A stretch of 64,000 nucleotides of DNA from CAZDDW01 sp964480695 (GTDB lineage: Bacteria; Patescibacteriota; Patescibacteriia; UBA9934; CAZDDW01): assembly GCA_964480695.1 (NCBI GenBank), contig CAYZPO010000001.1, positions 1 through 64,000 of the forward strand, in the 5' to 3' direction. The notes under the pieces are model-generated. The model made no database searches. It was not told the DNA's origin and worked only from the letters and a program-made list of their open reading frames with translations. The translations under genes and the position numbers were made by a program. Below are positions 33,938 to 41,731 of the stretch, piece by piece. Every line of letters begins with the position of its first letter. The first letter of the stretch is position 1.

Positions 33938-35146
33938 TCAGGCTGGAGAATCGGCCGGGAAGAGGCTCATGCCCCTCTCGACCGGGTTGAACACGTCTTC
34001 GAGGTTGCCGGCGAGGCGAATCCAGCGATCGTCGTTGTCCCAGCTCGCCTGGATGATGGCCCCTGGGCCAAGGCCCAGCTCGGCTAGTGAACGGACTCTG
34101 AGGTTCTCGGCACGCTCTACGGTCAGGTCCGGCAGAATCCCAGCCGCTACGCTTTCGACGTTCTCGTCCTTGTGGCAGGGCGCAGAACAGCGTGGGGCTT
34201 CGTGAACGGCCCACAGTGGTCGGCCCACGCTCACGGACCTACCGCAACGCGCACACGGGAGAGACTCGACAAATGGCGCTGGCAGATGGAGTTCCACTGG
34301 ATCGTCATGGAGCGCTGCGAGCTCGGCGAAGATGTCTGCAGCGGCACCTTCGCCACCAGTGCGAATCTCGTGAGGCTCTGTTTCGAGTGGGTGATGAATC
34401 CCGGCACAGTCCGGATTGCTCGTCAGCTTGGCCAGAACCGATCGGCCCGTGCGCAGGTTGAGCGTCCATCGCTTTCCGGCAAGAGGAAACTCGTCGTGTA
34501 GGGCTGCGATTGCGGCGTCGGCAACCATGGCGCCAGACACCTGGGCTACGGCCTGCACTGCGGGTACGACCCCGGCAGCTTCGGCTTTTTTCGCGTACAG
34601 GGTGCATAGTCCCCGCTCGGTGCCATCTACCAAAGTGCCCATCGGACAGCGCCAACAGGGTTCGTTTTCGTCGTGATTGCGGAAGACCGAAATGGATAGG
34701 TTGAGTCCGTCGAAGCCAGCTTCCACGAATGGTGTGTGCAGCAAGCGGCAGCGCTCGGCCAGATACCCCCGGCCAACCTGGCTGTCCACAGCCGATACCA
34801 CCACGTCAGCCCAGGTGATCAGGAGGTCGCCAACTTCCTGGACCTTCCCTTGATAGAAGTACGCGCGTGAGCGCGGAGCAGTCGCCAAGGCCAGGAAGCC
34901 CCGAGCCACCGCGTCTGCCTTGGGCGCATCCGCAACAAAAAACGGACTTCGCGTCCGGTTGGACGGTTCGAAGTCGTCGTAGTCCACGATGGCCAGCGTG
35001 CCGACGCCAGACAGAGCCATGGCCAGCGCGGCGTTCTGTCCCAGAGCTCCGGCGCCGATGAGGGCGACGCGGGAGCCGAACAGGATCTCAGGCTCGTAGC
35101 CAGCCAAGCGCTCGCGAGAGAAGTGGTCAGTCGTGGGTATGACCAT
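33938..35146 (-). CDS. E1-like/ThiF-family activating enzyme with extra zinc domain
   Basis: 402 residues from the ATG at 35146 (GGAGG ribosome-binding site 8 bp upstream). Residues 25-70 give the ATP-binding Rossmann motif GAGALGQ and VDYDDFEPSNRTR. PKADA comes next. A CWRC pair and a later LCTLY are in the position of the ThiF/E1 zinc and catalytic cysteines. The C-terminal 140 residues form an added domain with CARCG and a late CSAPC. It would adenylate the Ubl C-terminus and form a thioester. It is the first enzyme gene of the conjugation operon. Confidence 0.88.
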   Translation of the reverse strand: MVIPTTDHFSRERLAGYEPEILFGSRVALIGAGALGQNAALAMALSGVGTLAIVDYDDFEPSNRTRSPFFVADAPKADAVARGFLALATAPRSRAYFYQGKVQEVGDLLITWADVVVSAVDSQVGRGYLAERCRLLHTPFVEAGFDGLNLSISVFRNHDENEPCWRCPMGTLVDGTERGLCTLYAKKAEAAGVVPAVQAVAQVSGAMVADAAIAALHDEFPLAGKRWTLNLRTGRSVLAKLTSNPDCAGIHHPLETEPHEIRTGGEGAAADIFAELAALHDDPVELHLPAPFVESLPCARCGRSVSVGRPLWAVHEAPRCSAPCHKDENVESVAAGILPDLTVERAENLRVRSLAELGLGPGAIIQASWDNDDRWIRLAGNLEDVFNPVERGMSLFPADSPA

Positions 35147-35471
35147 CGTTGGGTCCTCCACAGATCCAGCAGCGCGTTCCCTTCTGAACCGTTCCAGTCA
35201 GAAGGCGCGGTGCGGTTTGAGGTTGGGGGTGATTCCGGATTTCGCGTCGGTTCGCGCTGACCGGGCGGAAGTGAGGCTTGATCGCGGCGACATTCATGGT
35301 CGTATTCTCACCCAGGACAGAAACTAGACTGCATAGGATCCAAACGACATAGACGATCAGCCCGAGGGGCGGGTACACACAAATCATGGGCAAGAAGAGA
35401 ATTGCCAAGCAGCCGATGCAGCTGACCTGGCAACCCGTCTTGATTTCCTCGATGGTGTTGTTTTGGTTCAT
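35127..35471 (-). CDS. Small membrane protein with C-terminal CxxC-HxH motif
   Basis: 114 residues. A membrane hairpin (about 17-53) with a Cys-rich entry is followed by a soluble tail that ends in CWICGGPNDGHTHD. That end has four potential zinc ligands (two Cys, two His). Its stop lies 20 bp inside the E1 gene, so it is the first gene of the operon. It may tether the modification machinery to the membrane or be a substrate. The family is not recognised. Confidence 0.6.
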   Translation of the reverse strand: MNQNNTIEEIKTGCQVSCIGCLAILFLPMICVYPPLGLIVYVVWILCSLVSVLGENTTMNVAAIKPHFRPVSANRREIRNHPQPQTAPRLLTGTVQKGTRCWICGGPNDGHTHD

Positions 35472-35548
35472 TTTCCGCTCTTCATCCTATTCTGACCGTA
35501 GCCTCCGAGCCGCTACCCATCAAGTACAATTCGCATCTTCATGCGGAT

Positions 35549-35577
35549 TTGACGTTTTTCTTGCGGTGTGAGACAGT
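35549..35577 (+). promoter_or_regulatory. Possible promoter for SorC-like gene
   Basis: TTGACG (35549-35554), a 17-bp spacer and GACAGT, placed 25 bp before the start of the SorC-like gene with an AGGAGC site in between. The intergenic region of 130 bp also serves the divergent ubiquitin-like operon. The -10 match is weak. Confidence 0.35.
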
Positions 35578-35601
35578 ACCTGCAGCAGGCAGGAGCATGA
35601 G

Positions 35602-36681
35602 ATGGCAGGCAAGAAGCCCGGCGCAGGACCCTCTGCACGTGTGAGTCGAAGCGAGATCCTCAAGGCCGCTCGTAGGTTCTATCTAGGGGGAGAGACTCAG
35701 ACGCAGATAGCCAAAGACATGGGTATTAGCCCAAGCTACCTTGCACGTCGTCTCAAGAAGGCCGTGGAGGACGGTTGGGTTCGTATCTACGTGGACACCG
35801 ACCGTCAGACCGAGCTGGCAGCTCAGATCATGGAGAAGTACCCGCATCTGGTGCATGTGGAGGTGGTTCCCAGTGGTCCGACCTATCAGCACACGGCCTG
35901 GGCTCTGGGAACGGCAATGGCTCGATGGTTGGACGATATACTCGACAAGGACGAATCCACCGGTGATCCGTTGATTTCCAATGTGGCTATTGGTGGAGGG
36001 CTAGTGCACCAATCCATGGTGGAGCAGTTGGTTCGACGGAAGAACCGCCTCAGTGTGGGACCTACTGCGCTCACACCCCAGATGGGGCGTGTCGAACGGT
36101 TCAATGCGATCTCGCTGGCCACAACCCTGGCTCTCAAGTGGGGAGCACTGCAGTCTGGCTCACGCGATCCAGAAGAACGCGCGGGATACCTGTACTCCGG
36201 TACAGTGGAGCCGCCAGGCGATAGTCTCGAAGAGCTACGAGCTTGGTATCAGCGGCTGCAGATGAGGCCGGGTTACCTGGACATCCTGCGGTTTTGGAAC
36301 CAGTTGGACATCGTTTTTATTGGCGCCGTGGACCTGGACTGGCGCTACAAGGACGTGCACGATCGCCTCAAGCGCCTTGGATTGTCCATGCAGGAAATGG
36401 AAGACCGAGGGGCGGTGGCTATGCTGGGGAATAGGTTTGTGGATGCAGAGGGAAACGAGGTGTCACTGGCCGAGGGATTGCCGAGCTATGAGCCGGTGAT
36501 GCCTACTGAGGCGATTCAGTCAGCTGAGAAGCGGTACGAGGAGTCGAAGGGTAAGCGGGGATTTGTTGTGCTGGACTTGTGGGGCGAGCCGGGGGAGAAG
36601 GTTGTGCGGTTACTTCAACATATGGTTGTAAATGTCGTCTTTATAGATCTACTCACTGCGGAGAAGCTTGTCCATAAATAG
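35602..36681 (+). CDS. SorC/CggR-like transcriptional regulator
   Basis: 359 residues with an AGGAGCATGAG leader. The N-terminal HTH (residues 16-60: EILKAARRFYLGGETQTQIA, then DMGISPSYLARRLKKA) is followed by a large sugar-binding-like domain with VAIGGG, YLYSGTVEPPG and DIVFIGAVDLDW. SorC-family proteins sense phosphorylated sugars and control nearby operons. It is divergent from the ubiquitin/transfer operon across a 130-bp gap, so it is the best candidate regulator of that operon. The ligand is unknown. Confidence 0.7.
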   Translation: MAGKKPGAGPSARVSRSEILKAARRFYLGGETQTQIAKDMGISPSYLARRLKKAVEDGWVRIYVDTDRQTELAAQIMEKYPHLVHVEVVPSGPTYQHTAWALGTAMARWLDDILDKDESTGDPLISNVAIGGGLVHQSMVEQLVRRKNRLSVGPTALTPQMGRVERFNAISLATTLALKWGALQSGSRDPEERAGYLYSGTVEPPGDSLEELRAWYQRLQMRPGYLDILRFWNQLDIVFIGAVDLDWRYKDVHDRLKRLGLSMQEMEDRGAVAMLGNRFVDAEGNEVSLAEGLPSYEPVMPTEAIQSAEKRYEESKGKRGFVVLDLWGEPGEKVVRLLQHMVVNVVFIDLLTAEKLVHK

Positions 36682-36699
36682 CTGAATCGGATTTGTCTT

Positions 36700-37071
36700 G
36701 TGCTAGTAAAGCAACATGAGATTCCTGCCACTGTTAATACAACGCTAATACTACTAACTATGAGGGATAATGAAGCATCAAACTGGACAAAAGGAGAGTT
36801 GCTTCCTTCCGAAATAAAAGACGCTAGGAGAGAGGAGAGCGAAGCAACGATAAAAGAAGTCTACGAACTGAGAGAAAAGAGTGCGACCATCATGAGGGAA
36901 CTATCGGCCTTCACTTTGCATGACAATAATCTTGGGAAACTCGTTGAAGGAAAGCTCAGACACCATCTGGATAGTTGGTTTACACTAGTTTCTGAAAGCG
37001 GCATAATTGAGGAGCAGGATTATCTTGGATATGCACTGCGCCAGGAGCCAATAGTAGACACCACCGAGTAG
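36700..37071 (+). CDS. Hypothetical protein (123 aa), AT-rich
   Basis: GTG start at 36700; an ATG at 36760 would give 103 residues. It is a charged, helix-rich protein with a likely coiled-coil stretch (EIKDARREESEATIKEVYEL) and no recognised domain. It is in an AT-rich block with the next two genes, in contrast to the GC-rich backbone. It begins 18 bp after the SorC-like gene. Confidence 0.5.
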   Translation: MLVKQHEIPATVNTTLILLTMRDNEASNWTKGELLPSEIKDARREESEATIKEVYELREKSATIMRELSAFTLHDNNLGKLVEGKLRHHLDSWFTLVSESGIIEEQDYLGYALRQEPIVDTTE

Positions 37072-37086
37072 AACAAAGGAGCGGTA

Positions 37087-37839
37087 GTGGGAACGCTTGT
37101 GGCAACTAAATTGTGGCTCGAATTTTTTGAGTTGGCAAATGGCGATTGTGCTGAAAGGCGCAGCTCGATTCACCAGTCGTATAATGCTGTGGAAAGGTCC
37201 TTGATTGATTTTCTGCCTAATAATACAAAAATGGTTTTTAAGGCGGCACTTTTTGACTGTGCGCTGAAGGACCAAGTTTCCACAGTGCCGGTTCCATTCA
37301 TCGAATTGGCAGCTCAATTCCGTCATGTACTGGTACATTGGACAACCTTCCGTCCGACGCAGGGCATGGCCGTGTTTTGTGTACTCGTTTGGTCCGAAGT
37401 CTGGAGCCAGCTTTATGAAACCGTAAACCCGCTTCCTGGTGCGAGTTCTCTTTTTGATCGTACCGACGAGTTTTCTATTGAAGAATGGAGGATGCTGATC
37501 CCAGGATATGTTGGTTTAATTGGTTGCCCAACTCCTGACGAGTTTCGCAGCATGCCGAGGTATCGGCAACTACTATGTCTTGCGAAAATGGCTATTGATG
37601 AAAATACGTTGTGCTTTGACGCCATCACTCCAACGACTCAATGGCTGAGAGCATTTTTGTATCAACTTAAATATAGCATACATAACGGCGATCCAAATCA
37701 CCACACACCTCTCGTTCCAAGACAATGGAACGGGGAGACCCTAGCACCTGCCGTGCATAAGCACTGGACAGAGGAATCTGCAGCATTATTGAGTGATGAT
37801 ATTAAGAGAATAGGCAACAAAGCGGGAATCAAAATATAG
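37087..37839 (+). CDS. Hypothetical protein (250 aa), AT-rich
   Basis: A predicted mainly helical protein. Some features look conserved (FRHVLVHWTTFR, WSQLYETVNPLPG, PHPLRWL-like WLRAFLYQLK), but I do not recognise the family. It lies 15 bp after the 123-aa gene and 9 bp before a small gene on the same strand, so the three are probably one cargo unit. A defence role is possible but unsupported. Confidence 0.55.
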   Translation: MGTLVATKLWLEFFELANGDCAERRSSIHQSYNAVERSLIDFLPNNTKMVFKAALFDCALKDQVSTVPVPFIELAAQFRHVLVHWTTFRPTQGMAVFCVLVWSEVWSQLYETVNPLPGASSLFDRTDEFSIEEWRMLIPGYVGLIGCPTPDEFRSMPRYRQLLCLAKMAIDENTLCFDAITPTTQWLRAFLYQLKYSIHNGDPNHHTPLVPRQWNGETLAPAVHKHWTEESAALLSDDIKRIGNKAGIKI

Positions 37840-37848
37840 GGTTGGAAT

Positions 37849-38208
37849 ATGGCAGTGTCTACAAATCCACAAGCAAATGACATGGGACGGATTAAAGTTG
37901 TGGGCGATTGTTGTTTTGAAACACACACGATAGAGTTCTTGTTTTCTGGAAGGCATTGCGGCGTCTTGAGCGAGGAGACAGATCGCATCCCTGTTCAAGT
38001 TGAAATCGACATCACGCCACGTAGTGCAGTTAAAGGTCTCCGCTGTCCTAGTTCCTTCACTTCTAATGGAAGGGAAAAGGTTTCTATTCCATACCGATGG
38101 GCCAAGGGCCATCGTTCAAGGATTAATGTGTCTCTAACGTGCCACCATCCCGGAAGGGAGTTGTTTCAATGTTATCAAATCAAATTTCTACGCAGTAATT
38201 TAGAATGA
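37849..38208 (+). CDS. Hypothetical protein (119 aa), beta-rich
   Basis: Beta-strand-rich, with paired cysteines (GDCCFE, RHCGVL, CHHPGRELFQCY) and no recognised motif. It is the last gene of the AT-rich three-gene unit. The start ATG follows a GGTTGGAAT leader, so the ribosome-binding site is weak. Confidence 0.5.
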   Translation: MAVSTNPQANDMGRIKVVGDCCFETHTIEFLFSGRHCGVLSEETDRIPVQVEIDITPRSAVKGLRCPSSFTSNGREKVSIPYRWAKGHRSRINVSLTCHHPGRELFQCYQIKFLRSNLE

Positions 38209-38335
38209 ACACTGCAGGCAGCTAGTCCTTTTCTTCTAGACTTTTCACGCCTTTCAAGACCTTATCCAAATCAAACGTCTTTCCCCAGTTCCATTGAGGG
38301 TAAAGATCCTCTGTGACAACGCAAACAAAGACGCA

Positions 38336-38443
38336 CTACTCACCACTTCGGATCTTCCAGGTAGTGCTTCTGTCGATTACAGGTTGTTACGCGGAGTGGT
38401 CATCTACATGAAGAAGAAGCTGAACTCAAGCTTGACAAAATAG
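38336..38443 (+). pseudogene. Diverged fragment of the ParB-like gene
   Basis: Translating from 38336 gives LLTTSDLPGSASVDYRLLRG, which mirrors residues 9-28 of the ParB-like protein (LITTTADLPGGASVDDKLLQ). It continues to an IYMKK segment that parallels IYVRK, then stops at 38441. This is a short degraded copy of the N-terminus of the gene at 38503, from duplication or recombination. The surrounding 38209-38502 interval has no other gene. Confidence 0.65.
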
Positions 38444-38502
38444 CTCGCGAGGGATGAAATCACCTTTCTAATAAACTGCACACGAAGGCGGGATGATAGA
38501 AC

Positions 38503-39210
38503 ATGGCTGAATCCAAAGGCGAACTGATCACTACCACCGCGGATCTTCCCGGTGGTGCGTCTGTCGATGACAAGCTGCTCCAGCAGGCCGTGGACGAGAT
38601 CAACGACATCTACGTGCGCAAAGGCCTGGAGATGTACCTGGACATGGGCAACTTCATCCTAGGCGCCTTCTTTGGCGGGGATACCGCCAAGTTCCTGGAC
38701 GGTGCCAAGGACCACATGTCCTTCCGCGAGCTAGCCAACCGAGAGGACCTCATCCCCTCGTACTCCCACCTGTACAACGCGGTAGCCGTGGTCGGGCAGC
38801 TCCCCCAGATCCCCGAGGATCTCCGCGAGAGGCTCAGCGTGTCCCACCACAAGGCTCTTCTGCCGATGAAGGACGAGAAAGCCAAGGAACGGCTGGCCAA
38901 GAAGGCTGTGGACAAGGGACTGTCGGTGCCCGCCCTGCGCGCCGAAGTTCAAAAGGCCTTGTCCAAGCTGAAGGGCAAGAGTCGAGCTGGCCGCCCTCCC
39001 CTTCCGGGCTTCGTCAAGGGTATCCACAAGCTCGTCAAGGACATCGACGCCATCGAGGCGGTAGAGTTCGACGAGGACGAGTTCGAGCACTACTCGCCCA
39101 CTGACGCCAAGAAGTTGCTGGTGGACCTCGAGGCCCAGGTCAAGGCTCTGGATACGTACAGGCAGAAGGTCTACGAGCAGATCGAGGCGTGGGAGAAGGA
39201 CAAGGAGTAG
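38503..39210 (+). CDS. ParB/KorB-like DNA-binding protein
   Basis: 235 residues. The middle (about 95-150) has the helix pattern of ParB/KorB HTH regions: ERLSVSHHKALLPMKDEKAK followed by LAKKAVDKGLSVPALRAEV. The N-terminal region has no ParB CTPase box, so it is not a canonical ParB. The C-terminal 50 residues form a coiled coil. A perfect 24-bp parS-like palindrome starts at the stop codon. It may bind the three such palindromes in the element for maintenance or regulation. No ParA partner was found. Confidence 0.6.
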   Translation: MAESKGELITTTADLPGGASVDDKLLQQAVDEINDIYVRKGLEMYLDMGNFILGAFFGGDTAKFLDGAKDHMSFRELANREDLIPSYSHLYNAVAVVGQLPQIPEDLRERLSVSHHKALLPMKDEKAKERLAKKAVDKGLSVPALRAEVQKALSKLKGKSRAGRPPLPGFVKGIHKLVKDIDAIEAVEFDEDEFEHYSPTDAKKLLVDLEAQVKALDTYRQKVYEQIEAWEKDKE

Positions 39211-39232
39211 CTGTTATCACGTGATAACAGCT
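39209..39232. repeat. 24-bp perfect palindrome, copy 3
   Basis: The core GTTATCACGTGATAAC matches copy 2 (20585-20608). It overlaps the final base of the ParB-like gene, so it may be a terminator hairpin, but it lacks a U-run and recurs elsewhere away from gene ends. Confidence 0.75.
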
Positions 39233-39311
39233 GGGATTCAAGTTGCTGCAGCAAGCTCCTCTCCAGCCAGGAAATACCGAACTGCCTCAGTTGTCACCAA
39301 CGGAATGACAG

Positions 39312-39968
39312 ATGAAGATCTATGTGATCGAGCAAGTCCCGCCTGACTCTTTCGAGTCCTTCCACAGAAAATGGCACCAAAAACACAGTCATCACCCTGA
39401 TGTGGCGGCTGCTACCTCACAGTACATCCTCCGAACAGCTCCAACCCCAGAGGAATGGCATGGCGCTATCCAGGAGTTCTTGAGCTGGTATGACGGAGTG
39501 AATTTGCTTGGTGACGACGTCATCGTCCTATGCCTCTCAGTTCATGGGGCGCCGACCAGTCAGGGAATTCGCTTCAGCGAGACAGAAATCCTCTCTACAT
39601 GGGAAGCGGTCGGTGCACTGCATAAACGACTACGTAAAGACATTGTCATCATCCAGAGCATCTGTTGGGGTGCCTACCCCGATATTTCCCGTTTCATGAG
39701 CAACCCAGATAGAGGCCCAGTCTTCACCTTTGGTCCGAGGATTGAAGTCGCAGTTGGAGCGATACACAACGCTGAAAGAGAGGTCTTGAAGTTCCTTGCC
39801 ACTGGCGGATTTGGCAACAACTCTCGGGCATTGGATTTAGTCCGCCAGATCAACGAATACGGAAGCAGGACGCCATACCAGGGACACGACAAGTTCTATC
39901 GCGTCTGGTACTTCGACAAGAATAGACTACACCGCGAGCCTGGTTATCAGACATCCCATCCTGAGTAG
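39312..39968 (+). CDS. Caspase-like protein
   Basis: 218 residues. Two short motifs fit a caspase fold: a strand ending in the likely catalytic His (VIVLCLSVHG, H78) and, 40 residues on, a strand ending in the likely Cys (IVIIQSICWG, C118). The H-to-Cys spacing and the flanking hydrophobic strands match the p20 core of metacaspase/CHAT proteins. Such proteases act in several anti-phage systems. It stands alone after the ParB-like gene and has AT-richer codons. A partner or sensor is not evident. Confidence 0.5.
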   Translation: MKIYVIEQVPPDSFESFHRKWHQKHSHHPDVAAATSQYILRTAPTPEEWHGAIQEFLSWYDGVNLLGDDVIVLCLSVHGAPTSQGIRFSETEILSTWEAVGALHKRLRKDIVIIQSICWGAYPDISRFMSNPDRGPVFTFGPRIEVAVGAIHNAEREVLKFLATGGFGNNSRALDLVRQINEYGSRTPYQGHDKFYRVWYFDKNRLHREPGYQTSHPE

Positions 39969-40051
39969 CCGTTTCTCCCAATTACGGTGTTCAAAGAAAC
40001 GATCACATTTATCCAAAACAGTACTTTTACGTCTATTTTTTGAGGGATAGC

Positions 40052-40085
40052 GGGAACTAACCTGTTCCCTCACCCAGCCTCCCCA
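40052..40085. promoter_or_regulatory. Candidate operator upstream of xis-int
   Basis: A perfect inverted repeat GGGAAC-N6-GTTCCC (40052-40069) is followed by the tail shared with 17728-17744. It lies about 160 bp upstream of the excisionase-like gene, within 39969-40247, which has no other gene. A CCTGTCC/GGACAGG hairpin (40096-40115) follows. Confidence 0.45.
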
Positions 40086-40247
40086 GCCCTTCCTTCCTGT
40101 CCTATGCTGGACAGGTATGAACAAGCCCAACAACTTTTCCCGTTATCCTAATTTGGAGGATCACAGGAACAAACGGTATCCTGTAACCATCTGCTCATTA
40201 CAACTGAAGAACAACTCAGACGTACTGTCCATGTTAATTCATCCAGT

Positions 40248-40493
40248 ATGCAGATAGCTTCGCAGGCACAACCCGATCAGGAAGCCAACCTGCTGAACGT
40301 CAAGGACCTGGGCGCCTACCTGGGCATCTCCCCCTCGGCCGTGTACCGCCTGGTCGAACGCCGGGACATCCCGGTTTACCGCCTGCGCAGTGGCCTTCGG
40401 TTCAACAAGGCCGACGTGGAGGCCTACCTGAACTCGCGCCGCATCGAGGCTATCTCTGATAACGAATCAACTTATGGCAGTACGAATCATTGA
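40248..40493 (+). CDS. Excisionase-like HTH protein
   Basis: 81 residues. A helix-turn-helix of the excisionase/MerR type (HTH_17): LLNVKDLGAYLGISPSAVYR then VYRLRSGLRFNKADVEAYL. It overlaps the integrase start by 20 bp, the usual xis-int arrangement. It would set recombination direction by bending attachment-site DNA. A candidate operator upstream suggests control by the XRE protein. Confidence 0.75.
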   Translation: MQIASQAQPDQEANLLNVKDLGAYLGISPSAVYRLVERRDIPVYRLRSGLRFNKADVEAYLNSRRIEAISDNESTYGSTNH

Positions 40494-41697
40494 CAATCAC
40501 TGGTATGTGGACGTTCGGCACCTGGGCGTGCGACGACGGCTGAGAAGTCCGGAAGACTCGAAAAGAGGCGCGCAAGCCTACGAATCCGTCATCCGCCATC
40601 GACTGGCTTGTGGGTATAGCCTCTACAACTTCGGTCAGCACTGGGGCCAGGACGTGCCACCTGACACGCCACATGAGCCCGCGAAGCGCGAGGAATCGCC
40701 AGAAGACGAGCCAACCACTCTCTCCAAGACCTTCAGAGTCTTTTCCGAGGAGTGGATGAACACCTACGTGGCGACCAACAACAAGCCTTCTGAACAAAAA
40801 AAGAAGCGGCACGTCCTGAACAAGCACTTGCTTCCGGCATTTGGAGCTCTGGCGCTCCCGGACATCACCAACCTGACCATCGAGCACTACAAGGCCCAAA
40901 AACTCGTAGACAAGCTCTCAGCCAAGACCATCAACAACCAACTCTCCATTCTCCGCAAGGCGCTCACCTGCGCACGGAGTTGGGGCTTCTTGGAGACGGT
41001 CCCCGAGTTCATCTGGCTCAAGGCACAGCGGCCGGCCATCGAGTACCTCAGCGACGACGAGGTTGCTGCTCTGCAGGCGTATGGCGACGAGCCCCTCTGG
41101 TCCACCATGATTTTGCTAGGACTACGCGCAGGACTGCGGATTGGCGAACTCCTGGGCCTCCACTGGGAAGACGTGGACCTGCAGGCGAACACCCTCACTG
41201 TTCAGCGGAACCTGTCTGAGTACGACTTGGTCACGCCCAAGAACAACCGGATTCGCGTGATTCCCCTCTCGGCTGATGTCGGCCTCGCACTCTCTGCGTG
41301 GAAGAAACGTAGTTCACCAAGACGTAAAGCAGGCTTTGTCTTTCTCAATGACGAAGGAACTCCTCTGAACTGCTACCGAGCAGACTATGCCCTTAAGCGG
41401 ATTTGTCGTCACGTCGGAATCAAGGAGTACAGTTGGCACAAACTACGGCACACCTTTGCCACACACCTCCTCGCTCGAGGAGGCGACATCCGCTACGTCC
41501 AGGAACTACTTGGACATTCAACCCTGGCCATGACCGAACGCTACACTCACGTCATGGGCTCCAAGCTGCGCAGCACAGTTGAACTACTCAGCAACAATCC
41601 ACAGAATTCTGGGCAGCCCGTGGGCAGTGGAATTTCGACCATCTCCAAGGACACATCCACCGTGTCAACCATGAGCCCCATTTCTGTGCCGTGTTAA
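40474..41697 (+). CDS. Tyrosine integrase of the tRNA-Glu element
   Basis: 407 residues. It has an N-terminal arm-binding domain (IIDNHWYVDVRHLGVRRRLR), a core-binding domain (about 90-180) and a catalytic domain with R in GLRAGLRIGELLG, K in TPKNNRIRV, HKLRHTFA, a second H in LLGHS and Y in TERYTHV. The gene ends 34 bp from the tRNA-Glu core, the standard position for a site-specific integrase. The 3' end of the gene overlaps the right arm-type repeats. It is very likely the enzyme that integrated the element. Confidence 0.93.
   Translation: MAVRIIDNHWYVDVRHLGVRRRLRSPEDSKRGAQAYESVIRHRLACGYSLYNFGQHWGQDVPPDTPHEPAKREESPEDEPTTLSKTFRVFSEEWMNTYVATNNKPSEQKKKRHVLNKHLLPAFGALALPDITNLTIEHYKAQKLVDKLSAKTINNQLSILRKALTCARSWGFLETVPEFIWLKAQRPAIEYLSDDEVAALQAYGDEPLWSTMILLGLRAGLRIGELLGLHWEDVDLQANTLTVQRNLSEYDLVTPKNNRIRVIPLSADVGLALSAWKKRSSPRRKAGFVFLNDEGTPLNCYRADYALKRICRHVGIKEYSWHKLRHTFATHLLARGGDIRYVQELLGHSTLAMTERYTHVMGSKLRSTVELLSNNPQNSGQPVGSGISTISKDTSTVSTMSPISVPC
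41610..41629 (+). promoter_or_regulatory. Right arm-type integrase sites
   Basis: Two TGGGCAG copies with the same 11-bp phasing and TG extension as at 314-333, in the same orientation, inside the 3' end of the integrase gene and 105 bp from the core. Confidence 0.55.
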
Positions 41698-41700
41698 AAG

Positions 41701-41724
41701 AAAAAACGCATCCATATGGATGCG
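41701..41724 (-). terminator. Terminator for tRNA-Glu supplied by the element
   Basis: A 7-bp stem (CGCATCC, ATAT loop) is followed on the minus strand by six Ts. It lies between the integrase and the tRNA 3' end, so it is element DNA that restores a terminator to the tRNA after integration. Confidence 0.7.
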
Positions 41725-41731
41725 CCCTCTC

